The notes: generated by a model from the sequence alone, not told the origin. DNA of 64,000 nucleotides from GCA-003244245 sp038276315 (GCA_038276315.1 JBBPZY010000293.1:8509-72508); one strand, 5' to 3'. Shown: positions 33,509 to 43,138, counted from the first letter of the stretch. Made by a program: numbers and translations.

Positions 33509-34250
33509 CTAGCGGGACCGCCGGCGCGCCACCACGGCGTGGCTGTAAGCCTCCTGGTGCAGCGTCGCGCTCGCCGCCCAGGAGAAGTCCTTGGCGCGCC
33601 GCTGCGCGGCAGCCGACAGCTCCGACCGGCGAGCTGGGTCATCGAGCAGTTCGATAAGACCTGCGGCGATATCATTGGCGTCGATGCCGCAGTAGGCCAC
33701 CGCATCTCCGCCGACCTCGGGCAAGGACAGCCGTCGGGTGGTCAGCACGGCGGCCCCGGCCGCCATCGCCTCCAGCACCGGCAGCCCGAACCCCTCCCCC
33801 AGCGAAGGGTTAGGTCACCACGGCAGCGCCACCGAGGAACCCGGACAGCTCCGCCAGCGGGAGGTAGCCGGCCCGGTCACCCGAACGCGGTGCGGCACGC
33901 CCTGCAGCTCGCGCCCAACCTGGCTGTCCCAGCCCGGCTGCCCAGCCAATACCAGGGCGGGCGGGTCGGAGCGGCCAGCGCGGATTCGGCTTGCCCGGGC
34001 GAACCCACGGATCAACGCCGGCACGTTCTTGCGTGGCTCGAGGGCGCCGAGAAAGGCCACGAAGGGGCTGGCGTCCAGGCTCAGCCGGCGCCGGACCACG
34101 GCTGTCTCCTCTGGTGATGGAGGGTGGAAGCGGTCGGCATCCAATCCCGTGATGCGCCACGTGCAGGCTGTCGACATTCCGGGCGATGTCGGCGCCGGCC
34201 ACGCGTCTCAGCTCGCGGACCGTCGACGCACTGGGCGCCACGCACACGGC
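33509..34250 (-). pseudogene. Broken GT4 glycosyltransferase B (N-terminus missing, three frameshifts)
   Basis: Pieces of one glycosyltransferase lie in alternating frames. CVAPSASTVRELRRV... runs from 34247 to about 34145. DADRFHPPSPEET...FLGALEPRKNVPALIRGF follows to about 33871. YLPLAELSGFLGGAAVVT runs to 33813, and LEAMAAGAAVLTT to the end at 33509. Each junction can be repaired by a small indel: an extra G near 34145, about 5 extra bases near 33872 and an extra A near 33811. The N-terminal domain is absent because the gene is fused at about 34250 to the next pseudogene. Inactive. Confidence 0.85.
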
Positions 34251-35078
34251 AGGCCGAAACCCTCCGCCAGGCTCGGCGCCGCGAGCACCGCCGCACCGTG
34301 CAGCACGACGGCCAGCTCAGAGTCGGTGATCCGGCCCAACACATGCACCCGGGCTGGATCCAGCCCGCATCGCTGCGCCAGTGCGGCCGGGTCGACCTGC
34401 CCCCAACCCGGCTAGCCGACCAGCACCACCGGCAGATCCGGTCCATGCGGCGCGGCCAGCGCGGCGAGCAGCGTATCGATCCCCTTGCGCGGTTCGATGG
34501 TGCCGACCGCAAGCACGTAACGGGGCGGTAGCCGCAGCTGGGTGGCGATGTCGGCAGCGTCGTGCGGCAGGCTTGTCAACGCCGCACTGACCCCCTCCCC
34601 GACGACGTGCACCCGCGCCTGGCAGGGCACGTGCCGCGCCAGGTCGTCGGCAACCGTGGCGGTGGGAACGACGAGGGCATCCACGCGGCTAGCCGCGCGT
34701 CTGATGTTGCGGCGGTACCAGCCGGCGCCGCGCCGGGTCAACCCGTCGGGATGGGTCCAGGGGGTACCCGACGGTACCGGGCGGTACTCCCGCGAGCTCA
34801 CTGCGGCCCTGGCTACGACTGCGCCGGCCGGCTGGACGGTGGGCAGCGCGATAGCCCGGCACGCCGACCCACGCTGGCGATCATCCCGGGAGTGGAGGGG
34901 CCGCACCGGTTGCCAGTGCCCCGCTGCGCGCTCGTCGCCGCCTGGGATTCCGGTGTCCCACTGTGGCCGGGCGGCGACACCGTGCACGCCCCGACCCCGC
35001 TGGCCCCACCGGGACCCAGCCGCGGTCGCGACCTGGTGTTCACGGTGCACGACACGGTGCCATCCGCAGCACCTCGGG
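34250..35078 (-). pseudogene. Broken GT4 glycosyltransferase A (inversion, nonsense codon, truncated)
   Basis: Minus-strand part 34250-34759 encodes WTHPDGLTRRGAGWYRRN... RYVLAVGTIEPRKGIDTLL... PSLAEGFGLP, interrupted by TAG at 34412-34414 where the family has Gln (VG-Q-PGWG). After GFGLP it runs straight into pseudogene B. The N-terminal half of the same protein (VPDGTGRYSREL... FTVHDTVP) is on the opposite strand at 34760-35063, itself with a frameshift near 34880. A GT4 enzyme normally reads HDTVP-WTHP continuously, so the 0.3-kb N-terminal segment appears inverted. Confidence 0.8.
34760..35063 (+). other. Inverted segment carrying the N-terminal half of pseudogene A
   Basis: Flipping this segment joins ...TVHDTVP to WTHPDGL on one strand and restores an open N-terminus at the other edge. 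The six-base inverted repeat GGATGG (34749-34754) and CCATCC (35060-35065) lies at the two ends and could have mediated the inversion. Confidence 0.65.
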
Positions 35079-35109
35079 ACGGTGCGGGGCGATTTCCTGC
35101 GCGGTTCCG

Positions 35110-36370
35110 TCAGTGGAGGCGCAGCTGCTCCAACAGCACCACCAGCTTGGGCACGCGGGCCACAGCTTGCCAACTCCAGCCGAGTTCGACGTGCGGCAGG
35201 TACCTGCCCGATCGATGGGCCCCGAGCTGGACTGGGCCCAGTTGGTGGTCCTTCAAGGCCACGTACTCGAACACGTTCCGTCGTTGAAGACGTCCAACCA
35301 CATCGTGATCGCCGACATCGACGACCCGATGCACCTCGAGCAGCTCGAGCAGGGTCGCGCGCTGATCGTCGACGCGGTCACTGCGGTGTTGTCGACCCAG
35401 CTGCGCCGCGGCGATTTCTTCCTGTGCGCCTCGCAGCGGCAGCGGCATTTCTGGCTCGGGCATCTGGCCGCGATCGGGCGGTTGTCCCCCACCGTCTACG
35501 ACGCCGACCCGACGACCCGCTCGCTGCTCGCAGTGGCCCCATTCGGCCTGTCCGGCAAGCCGCCGCAGCGCACCGGTGCCGGGTTGCGCGACACGCTGGG
35601 GTTCGGGCCGCGGGAGAAGGTGGTGCTCTGGGCGGGCGGCGTCTACTCCTGGTTCGATCCGCTGACCCTGCTGCACGCCGTGCACGCCGTGGGTGCCGAA
35701 CACCCTGACCTGCGACTGGTGTTCCTCGGGATGCGCCACCCGCCCCCGACGTGCCCGAGATGGGCATGGCCGGGCAGACCCGCCAGCTCGCCAGACCCTT
35801 GGCCTTACAGGTGAGCAGGTGTTCTTCAACGAGACCTGGGTGCCCTACGCCGACCGGCAGAACTGGCTACTCGACGCCGACGCCGGCGTCACCACGCACT
35901 TCGGGCACGTCGAGACCACGTTCGCCTTCCGCACCCGGGTGCTGGACTACCTGTGGGCGGGGCTGCCCATCGTCACCACCGACGGCGACGCCTTCGCCGA
36001 GCTCGTCGCAGCGGAACGGCTCGGCGTGGTGGTGCCCGCGCAAGATCCGGCGGCGCTGGCTGCGGCGTTGCAGCGGGTGCTCTACGACGACGACTTCGCC
36101 GCCGGCTGCCGCGACCGGATCGCGGCGGTCGCCCAAAGCTACACCTGGGAGAGGGTGTTGACGCCGCTGATCGAGTTCTGCCGGCACCCACGACCCGCGC
36201 CTGATCGGTTACTCGGCCCCCCGCTGACCGCGCCCGACCGGCGGACCGGGGTGAGCGGCGCGGTGCGCCGCGACGCCGCACTGGCGCGCTCATACCTCGC
36301 CGCGGGCGGCCCAAGGGAGGTGGCCCGACGAGCCGCCGGACGGCTTCGGAGGTGGGCTAAGTCCTCCTGA
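35110..36370 (+). pseudogene. Broken glycosyltransferase C
   Basis: About 35110-35745 reads ...PAEFDVRQVPARSMGPELDW... VLWAGGVYSWFDPLTLLHAV... LRLVFLGMRHP. The frame then changes twice within 50 bp (one base lost in a C-run at about 35740-35748, another near 35795) and resumes as LGLTGEQVFFNETWVPYADRQNW... LDYLWAGLPIVTTDG to a stop at 36370. The N-terminal part before PAEFDV is missing or degraded. The acceptor is unknown. Dead unless the two indels are sequencing errors. Confidence 0.8.
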
Positions 36371-36404
36371 GTGACGGGCTGGCAACGCGCACTGCGCGAG
36401 AAGC

Positions 36405-36857
36405 TCAGTCCCGGAGCGCCCGGTAGGCGAGTCCGGTTGCGATGACGTACACGAGGTGGTGGCCGGCGTCGATAGCCAATTCGGCCGGCTCCATCTCCCA
36501 CGCCGGGGGTGCGACGTCCAGCGCGGGCAACATCACCAGGCTGCCTCCCCAGATGGCGACGAAATGCACGGCGGTGGCTGAGACCCCACCCAGGCCGATG
36601 CCGGCGAGGAGACCCCGGACTGCCCCCCAGCCCGTGCCATATCCCCAGTGGACGAGTGTGCTGAACCGGGCTTCTGCGGCCTCGTCGACCGGTTTGACGC
36701 CGAGCACCTTGCTGGCGGCGTCGGCGGGAGCAGAGCTGCCAGCGCGGTCTCGCAGCTTCGCCTCCAGCGTGCTGGACAGTGTCATGGCGGCGGTACCTAT
36801 CGCGCCTGCGAGCAAGCCCCTACCGACGGCTGACGCGAGATTGCCGATCGTCATCAT
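36405..36857 (-). CDS. Small conserved membrane protein
   Basis: 150 aa; AAGGAGG lies 3-6 nt before two consecutive ATGs (36857 and 36854). Four hydrophobic segments: a glycine-rich AGAIGTAAMT near residue 20, one around 68-88, one around 90-110, and a C-terminal one with HHLVYVIATGLAY. No catalytic motif. Similar small actinobacterial membrane proteins exist but I cannot name the function. Intact, although surrounded by pseudogenes. Confidence 0.7.
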   Translation of the reverse strand: MMTIGNLASAVGRGLLAGAIGTAAMTLSSTLEAKLRDRAGSSAPADAASKVLGVKPVDEAAEARFSTLVHWGYGTGWGAVRGLLAGIGLGGVSATAVHFVAIWGGSLVMLPALDVAPPAWEMEPAELAIDAGHHLVYVIATGLAYRALRD

Positions 36858-36949
36858 GGGCCTCCTTGGTGATCGGCGCCCACAGGCGCGCGACGGTGCC
36901 GCGGTTCAGCGACGTCGTGGGTCAGCATGCGTAGCTTACGGTCACAGCA

Positions 36950-37386
36950 ATGTGCGCTGACCGCCACTCGACACCGCTGCGCGTGCTGATTGACGGCACG
37001 CCGCTGCTCGGACAGCGCAGTGGGATCGGTCGCTACACCGCCGCGCTGCTGCGGGAACTGGCGGCACGCTCCGACGTCGACGTCACGGTGACCGCGTTCA
37101 CCGCTCGCGGGCAGAGCCAGCTGCGCCGCGCGGTGCCTGCCGGGGTGGCGGTGCGCGGCGGCCCGGTCCCGGCCAGGGCGCTGCGGCGTTGTGGCAAACC
37201 GTGGACTGGCCCCCCACCGAGCTGCTCGCCGGCGATGCCGATGTGGCCAGCGTGGACAGCGCTGGGGGGGATCCCGCCGGGGCGGCCGCCCGACGCGCGC
37301 ACGCGGCTTGCTTCAGCTGGCAGGCCTGTGCTGACGCGACGGTCCGCGCCTACCGGAAGGCCCGCGACCGGGTCGGATCCCCGTGA
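36950..37386 (+). pseudogene. N-terminal fragment of a GT4 glycosyltransferase (D)
   Basis: Begins LRVLIDGTPLLGQRSGIGRYTAALL, the canonical N-terminus of GT4 mannosyltransferase-like enzymes. It continues to about residue 75 (GGPVPARALRR), then shifts frame near 37180 (WQTVDWPPTELLAGDADV) and loses similarity. No C-terminal domain follows. It may be the missing front of pseudogene B, moved away by rearrangement. Confidence 0.7.
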
Positions 37387-37649
37387 AGAATCCACGGGTT
37401 AACGGTGACGAACACAGCGGTCGCCAGTGACGGATACACCGAGATAGGTTTCACCCACGGGGAGTAGCGGAGCAGCGTTACCAAGCCGTTATGATAGGCC
37501 TAGGTCGCACACAGCTACACCGAGGGCGCCGAGGAAGGCCGGTCACCCCCATTCGAGTGCTGGGGGCCATCGCATTCAGCTACGTCAAACGCTGGCGCAT
37601 GACTGCGCCCGCGCGATGGCGCGCGCGTTCGCACAGGAGGGGGAGGACG

Positions 37650-38774
37650 ATGCTCATTCGCCGAACTCAGATCGGGGCCGTCCTAGCGGCTCTGAGCGCG
37701 GTAACTGTAGCAGTCACGGTCAGCGCGGCAGCGCCTGGGGTGGCGCAGACGGCACCGTTGGGCGGGGCGAACCCGGTCGCCGTGCTGACCGGTGCCCATT
37801 CAATCAACGCAACCGAGACGAGGTACCAGGTCAAGGGCACCGACCTCGGGATTATGTGGACCGACGAGCGAGGTCAGATCCTGGCCGCCTTCGGCGACAC
37901 CTTCGGGCTCGGATGGGCCGGTATCACCAGTGGATTCGCGAATCCCACCACGATCGATTGGCGGTCGAACACCCTCGCCCGCAGCACGGACCGGAATCCG
38001 GCCAACGGCATGTCGTTCAACAACTACGTCACCGACCGTCCGGGCCATGCCAAGGAGCTACTGCCGTCGCTGAAGAAGGACGGCGTCGAGATGACCAAGA
38101 TCCCGACCGGCGGCGTCAACGTCGGCGGCCGCAACTATCTGGCTTACATGTCCATCCGCAGCTTCACTCAACCGGGGCATTGGCTCACCAACCACAGTGG
38201 TATCGCCTACTCCGACGACGGCGGTCAGAACTGGAAGGACGCCTCCAGCGCGCGCCGGCCGAACACCGCCGGATTCGACGACCAGTTCCAGATGATCGCC
38301 TTCGCTCAGCGAGACGGTTTCGTCTACGCGTACGGCACGCCCAACGGCCGCTTCGGTGACGCCCACGTCGCCCGAGTCCCCGAACAGCAACTCCTCGACC
38401 AATCCGCCTACGAGTACTGGACCGGAAAAGGCTGGCATCGGGGCAGCAGTTCGATCGCGACGCCGATCGTGGATGGACCCGTGGGTGAGCTGTCGGTCCG
38501 CTACGACCAGACGCTCAAGAGCTGGGAGATGATGTACCTCGACGAGTCGCGTAAGGAGATCGTGGTGCGGCTAGCTCCGCAGCCCACTGGGCCATGGAGC
38601 GCGGAGATCCCAGTCGCCACGTCGCGCGAGTACCCGAACCTTTACGGCGGATTTCTCGACCCGGACTCCAAGGGCGCGGACCTTTATTTCACGATGACCC
38701 AGTACGACAGCTACAACGTCATGATGATGCACACCAAATTGCCGGACAGCGCATTGCGCCGCGCGCTGAAGTAG
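37650..38774 (+). CDS. Secreted DUF4185 protein (GH183-like, possible D-arabinanase)
   Basis: 374 aa from ATG at 37650, 3 nt after GGGGGAGG. Sec signal peptide (MLIRRTQIG then a hydrophobic core, cleavage near residue 34 after GVAQT). The mature part is a five-bladed beta-propeller-like DUF4185 domain: DLGIMWTDERG, FGDTFG near 80, SGIAYSDDGGQNW near 190, YGTPNGRFG near 230. As I recall, DUF4185 members have been shown to be endo-acting D-arabinanases (family GH183), including a mycobacterial one. Given the rml/wbbL neighbourhood, a role in trimming arabinogalactan is plausible but not shown by this sequence. Confidence 0.75.
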   Translation: MLIRRTQIGAVLAALSAVTVAVTVSAAAPGVAQTAPLGGANPVAVLTGAHSINATETRYQVKGTDLGIMWTDERGQILAAFGDTFGLGWAGITSGFANPTTIDWRSNTLARSTDRNPANGMSFNNYVTDRPGHAKELLPSLKKDGVEMTKIPTGGVNVGGRNYLAYMSIRSFTQPGHWLTNHSGIAYSDDGGQNWKDASSARRPNTAGFDDQFQMIAFAQRDGFVYAYGTPNGRFGDAHVARVPEQQLLDQSAYEYWTGKGWHRGSSSIATPIVDGPVGELSVRYDQTLKSWEMMYLDESRKEIVVRLAPQPTGPWSAEIPVATSREYPNLYGGFLDPDSKGADLYFTMTQYDSYNVMMMHTKLPDSALRRALK

Positions 38775-38793
38775 TCCGTGCCACTGGTCGGCG

Positions 38794-39687
38794 TCAGCCG
38801 GCAAGCGCGCCGGCGGCACTGGCGGCGTGTAGCGCCGCCCGCCAGGGCCGCAGTTCGGGTAGCCCGGCGCCGGCCCATCCGGCGGTGTCCAGCACCGAGT
38901 TCGCCGGTCGCGGCGCGGGTCGCGGGTATTCGGCGGTGCTGCACAGCGACACCCGGCCCGGATCGGCACCGACCTCGGCGAACACTGCTTTGGCCAGCCC
39001 GAACCAGGTCGTCGTGCCAGCGTTGACACAGTGCAGCACGCCAGCCGGCACCCGATCCGCAGCCAGCGCGAGCGCGATCAAGCCGTCGGCGAGGTCCGCC
39101 GTCCAGGTCGGGTTGCCGTGCTGATCGTCGACCACCCGGACGGTCTCGGCCCCCTGGGCTAACCCCGCCATCCGCGCCATGGTGCGGACGAAGTTGGCGC
39201 CATGGGCGCCATAGAGCCACGCGGTCCGCACCACGTGGGCCGACGCTTCCGAGGACAGCACCGCCCGCTCCCCCGCGAGCTTGGTTCGGCCGTACACGGT
39301 CCGCGGCGCCGTGCGCCCGTCCACCCGGTTGGGTCCGGCGCTGCCGCCGTCGAAGACGTAGTCGGTCGAGACCTGCAGCAGATGCGCCTGATGAGCAGCG
39401 CAGGCCGCAGCCAGGTTCGCGGGACCCCGCGCATTGACCGCGAGAGCTCGCGCCGCACCCTGTCCCTCGGCGGCGTCCACTGCCGTGTAGGCTGCGGCGT
39501 TGATCACCACCAGCCTGGTGCCATGCCCCCCCGAGAAAATCGCGTGAGACACCGCCGCGACGTCGGTGACGTCGAGTTCAGCCGAGCCCGGCGCGTGGAT
39601 TCGGGTGATCCCGGCACGGACGGCTGCGGCCACCAGATCCTGACCGAGCTGTCCCCCACCACCAGTGATCAGTAGCGACAAGTTCAT
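38794..39687 (-). CDS. rmlD: dTDP-4-dehydrorhamnose reductase
   Basis: 297 aa from ATG at 39687, overlapping the rmlB stop by 4 bp (ATGA). Short-chain dehydrogenase fold: ITGGGGQLGQDL at the NADPH site, INAAAYTAVDAAE near 70, STDYVFDG near 110 and catalytic YGRTKLAGE. Last step of dTDP-L-rhamnose synthesis, the donor for WbbL. Coupled to rmlB. Confidence 0.95.
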   Translation of the reverse strand: MNLSLLITGGGGQLGQDLVAAAVRAGITRIHAPGSAELDVTDVAAVSHAIFSGGHGTRLVVINAAAYTAVDAAEGQGAARALAVNARGPANLAAACAAHQAHLLQVSTDYVFDGGSAGPNRVDGRTAPRTVYGRTKLAGERAVLSSEASAHVVRTAWLYGAHGANFVRTMARMAGLAQGAETVRVVDDQHGNPTWTADLADGLIALALAADRVPAGVLHCVNAGTTTWFGLAKAVFAEVGADPGRVSLCSTAEYPRPAPRPANSVLDTAGWAGAGLPELRPWRAALHAASAAGALAG

Positions 39688-40658
39688 GTCGTCTTCAACG
39701 GCTCCCACCAGTCCCGGTGCTCGGTATACCAGCGCACCGTCTCGGCCAGCCCGTGGGTGAAGTCGACCTCAGGGGTGTAACCGAGCTGGGTGCGGGCCTT
39801 CGTCCAGTCCACCGAGTATCGGCGGTCATGGGCCTTGCGATCGGCCACCGGCTGCACCTGCGACCAGTCCGCGCCCAGGGCGTCCAGCAGCAGGCCGGTG
39901 AGCTCGGTGTTGGTCAGCTCGGTGCCACCGCCGATGTTGTAGATCTCGCCAGCCCGACCGCGCTCGAGTACCAGCGCGATGCCCCGGCAGTGGTCGTCGA
40001 CGTGCAACCAGTCCCGCACGTTGAAGCCATCGCCGTACAGCGGCACCGCCAGCCCGTCGAGCAGGTTGGTGACGAACAGCGGGATGACCTTCTCCGGGTA
40101 CTGGTAGGGCCCGTAGTTGTTCGAGCAGCGGGTGATCCGCACGTCCATGCCGTGGGTGCGGGCGTAGGCCCGGGCGAGCAGATCGCCGCTGGCCTTGGAC
40201 GCCGAATAGGGCGAATTCGGCTCCAGCGGGTGGTCCTCGGACCACGAGCCCGACTCGATGGACCCGTAGACCTCGTCGGTGGAAATGTGCACGAATCGCG
40301 GCACATCGGCCGCCAGTGCGGCCTGCAGCAAAATCTGGGTACCCACCACATTGGTCAGCACGAACGGGTCGGCACCCACGATCGAGCGGTCCACATGTGA
40401 CTCCGCGGCGAAGTGTACGACCGCATCGATGCCGACCATCAGGTCGGCGACCAGCGGCCCTTCGGTAATGTCGCCCTTGACGAAGTGCAGCGCCGGATCG
40501 GTGGCGACCGGCGCGAGGTTCGCCTCATTACCGGCGTAGGTCAGCTTGTCCAGCACTACCACCTCCGCGCCGACCAGGCTTGGTTGCGCACCTTGTAGCA
40601 CCCGACGCACGAACGTCGACCCGATGAACCCGGCACCGCCGGTGACCAGCAACCGCAT
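39684..40658 (-). CDS. rmlB: dTDP-glucose 4,6-dehydratase
   Basis: 324 aa from ATG at 40658 (MRLLVTGGAGFIGS); a longer frame upstream lacks family similarity. NAD-binding GGAGFIGS, HFAAESHVDRS near 75, STDEVYGS near 120 and catalytic Tyr/Lys in YSASKASGD near 150. Second step of dTDP-rhamnose synthesis. Unlike M. tuberculosis, where rmlB lies elsewhere, it forms an operon with rmlD here. Confidence 0.96.
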   Translation of the reverse strand: MRLLVTGGAGFIGSTFVRRVLQGAQPSLVGAEVVVLDKLTYAGNEANLAPVATDPALHFVKGDITEGPLVADLMVGIDAVVHFAAESHVDRSIVGADPFVLTNVVGTQILLQAALAADVPRFVHISTDEVYGSIESGSWSEDHPLEPNSPYSASKASGDLLARAYARTHGMDVRITRCSNNYGPYQYPEKVIPLFVTNLLDGLAVPLYGDGFNVRDWLHVDDHCRGIALVLERGRAGEIYNIGGGTELTNTELTGLLLDALGADWSQVQPVADRKAHDRRYSVDWTKARTQLGYTPEVDFTHGLAETVRWYTEHRDWWEPLKTT

Positions 40659-40797
40659 CCGCGCACCCTGCACTCTCTGATCGACAGTAGGCGACCGACG
40701 GCGGTCGAGTGTGCCACGGGCAACCTGACCAGGGCTCACACGTCTGGACTAAGAAGTACTGCCGCCACACCAGTCGCGGGACGCAGGAGGGGCATCC

Positions 40798-42411
40798 GTG
40801 GACGACAGGCCAGCTCGGTCGGGGGGGTCCGACCGGTCGGGTCGGCGACGCAGGCCAGCCGGCGGCCCGCCGTCCCCGTCCGGTCGGCGGGCCGGGCGAC
40901 GCCGCAACTATGGCTTGCAGCTCGCCAAGCTCGCGATCGCGATGGTGTCGGTGCTGGTGCTCGGCCTCACCGGATACGGGTGGGCGACATTCCAGACCCT
41001 CCACGAGGGATTGAGCACCACAGACGTGATCGGCTGGGCCGTCCCGGACAAAGCCACCGACCTCCTGCTGGTCGGTCTGGACAGCCGGACTGACGCGCAC
41101 GACAACCCCCTGGCCCGCGACGTGCTGGCCCGGCTGCGCGCTGGTGACAACGAGGGTGAACTCACCGACACCATGATCCTGGTGCGGATTCCGCACGACG
41201 GGCAGCACGCGGTAGCGATCTCGCTGCCCCGAGACCTGTACGTGGAGCTGCCCGACGGCTACGGCAAGCACAAGCTCAACTCCGCGTTCGTCCGCGCGCG
41301 CAACGCCACCGCTGCGCGGCTGGTCGCACAAGGTGCCGACCCTGCGACGGTGCGTACCGAATCCATCGCCGCTGGCCGAAAGCTGCTGCTGCAAGCTGTC
41401 AAAGACCTGACCGGCGTCGGTATCGACCACTATGCGGAGATCAACCTGCTGGGCTTCTCGCTGCTCACCGATGCCGTCGGTGGAGTCGAGGTATGCCTCA
41501 ATGCACCGGCTCACGACAGGTTCTCCGGGGCGAACTTCCCGGCCGGCCCGCAGTTGATCTCGGGACCGGACGCGTTGGCGTTCGTCCGGCAACGGCACGG
41601 ATTGCCCCGCGGTGACCTGGACCGCATCGTGCGCCAGCAGGCATACCTGGCGTCACTGGCCCACAAGGTTCTCACTGCGGGCACGCTGGCCAACCCGAGC
41701 CGGATCAATCAGCTGATCAATGCGACGCAGCAGTCGCTGGTACTCGACGAGGGCTTTGATGTGCTCGACTTCGCCGGTCGAATTCAGGGTCTCGCCGCCG
41801 GCAACGTGGTTTTCAAGACCGTTCCGGTGCTGGGTGACGGAACCAGCGAGTCCGACGGCGCGGTGCTCAACGTTGATCCGGATGCCGTGCGCGCCTTTGT
41901 CGGGCAAGCAATCGACGCCCCCTCCACGACTGACCCCAAGCCCGCCTCCGTGGCCAAGCCGCCGCTGACATTCGACGTATTCAATGCCTCGACCGTGAGT
42001 GGGCTCGCCCAGTCAGTCTCTGATCAGCTGACCGGGCAGGGATTCCGGCCGGAAACGGTCGGCAGCAGCCCCACCCGACCCACCAGCGTGGTGCGCTACC
42101 CGACCGGCGGACGAGACGCCGCGCGCACCGTGGCCGACGCGTTGGGCGGCTTGCCGATCGAGGAGGACGCCCAACTGGTACCCGGCACCGTGCAGATACA
42201 CCTCGGCAAGGACTACCCGAAGTGGGACAAAGCGCGGGTCGCGGGTGCATTGCCGCGGCGAGGAGTGATCCCGGTCGCGAACGATGCCGCGCGGCGGATC
42301 GCCGATACCGCAGGCGCCGACAGCACCACGGTCGCAGCGTCACCGCCGTCGGCTCCAGCGCCGCCACCGCGACCGTCGGTGGTGGATGGCAAGGTGCCCT
42401 GCGTCTCCTGA
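40798..42411 (+). CDS. LytR-CpsA-Psr (LCP) family ligase
   Basis: 537 aa from GTG at 40798 with AGGAGG upstream. A basic cytoplasmic stretch rich in Arg/Gly is followed by one membrane segment (about 42-62) and the LCP domain (about 85-360), with LLLVGLDSRTDAHD, ISLPRDLYVELP and FVRQRHGLPRGDLDRIVRQQ holding the Asp/Arg residues that bind polyprenyl pyrophosphate. A LytR_C domain (about 390-480, FDVFNASTVSGLA) and a Pro-rich tail follow. It attaches arabinogalactan or a related polymer to peptidoglycan. Divergent from rmlB; orthologue of Rv3267. Confidence 0.94.
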   Translation: MDDRPARSGGSDRSGRRRRPAGGPPSPSGRRAGRRRNYGLQLAKLAIAMVSVLVLGLTGYGWATFQTLHEGLSTTDVIGWAVPDKATDLLLVGLDSRTDAHDNPLARDVLARLRAGDNEGELTDTMILVRIPHDGQHAVAISLPRDLYVELPDGYGKHKLNSAFVRARNATAARLVAQGADPATVRTESIAAGRKLLLQAVKDLTGVGIDHYAEINLLGFSLLTDAVGGVEVCLNAPAHDRFSGANFPAGPQLISGPDALAFVRQRHGLPRGDLDRIVRQQAYLASLAHKVLTAGTLANPSRINQLINATQQSLVLDEGFDVLDFAGRIQGLAAGNVVFKTVPVLGDGTSESDGAVLNVDPDAVRAFVGQAIDAPSTTDPKPASVAKPPLTFDVFNASTVSGLAQSVSDQLTGQGFRPETVGSSPTRPTSVVRYPTGGRDAARTVADALGGLPIEEDAQLVPGTVQIHLGKDYPKWDKARVAGALPRRGVIPVANDAARRIADTAGADSTTVAASPPSAPAPPPRPSVVDGKVPCVS

Positions 42412-42457
42412 GCCGCCGCTCGGCACGCGGTGCTCGCGTAGTTAAGCTACCGAGCTG

Positions 42458-43138
42458 ATGACCATCACCGACCAGTTGCTCGGCCCGCTGCTGCGCGCGG
42501 ACCCCGCCAGACCGCGCATCACCCACTACGACGACACCGTCGGCAGCCGGATCGAACTGTCCGGCGCCACGCTGGCAAACTGGGCAGCCAAAACCGCGAA
42601 CTGGTTGCGCGACGAGCTCGACGTCCAACCCGGCGACACCGTCGCGGTGTTGCTACCACCGCACTGGCAGACCGCCGGGGTGCTGTTGGGCGCCTGGTGG
42701 TGCGGCGCGACGGTCACCGCGTCGCCCAAGGGGACGCAAGTAGCACTGTGCGGGCTTGATCGAATCAGCGACGCCACCGGCGCCGACGAGCTGGCAGCGG
42801 TCGGGCTGGATGCACTGGGCGGGGGAATCGCGGTGCTGCCACCCGGGGTCCGGGACTACGCCAGTGAGGTTCGGGTGCACGGCGATACGTTCTCATCCGG
42901 TGGACCCGGACCTGACACCGAGACACTCGTCGCCGCGGCCCGGTCCCGAGCCGCGGTGCTTGGCCTGGGCACCGGTGACCGCTTGCTGTGCACGACAAGC
43001 TGGGACCTGACGGTGCCCGGTGAGGTGCTCCTGGCGGTGCTTGCCGCCGACGCTTCGCTGGTGCAGTGCACTGGGGCTGATCCCGCCGCGCTGACCGATC
43101 GCTGCACCGCCGAGCGAATCACCACCATCCTCAACTAA
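42458..43138 (+). CDS. TIGR03089 family protein (partial AMP-ligase-like)
   Basis: 226 aa. Resembles only the N-terminal part of acyl-CoA synthetase/AMP-binding enzymes (ITHYDDTVGSRIELSG, LDVQPGDTVAVLLPPHWQTA, DTFSSGGPGPD) and lacks the ATP-binding P-loop and C-terminal lid. This truncated form is a conserved actinobacterial family found after the LCP gene (Rv3268), so it is not a recent pseudogene. Function unknown. Confidence 0.85.
   Translation: MTITDQLLGPLLRADPARPRITHYDDTVGSRIELSGATLANWAAKTANWLRDELDVQPGDTVAVLLPPHWQTAGVLLGAWWCGATVTASPKGTQVALCGLDRISDATGADELAAVGLDALGGGIAVLPPGVRDYASEVRVHGDTFSSGGPGPDTETLVAAARSRAAVLGLGTGDRLLCTTSWDLTVPGEVLLAVLAADASLVQCTGADPAALTDRCTAERITTILN

Noticed and set aside
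42458..43138. TIGR03089 protein as a truncated acyl-CoA synthetase pseudogene
   Set aside because: The short form is a conserved actinobacterial family at this locus and the frame is intact.
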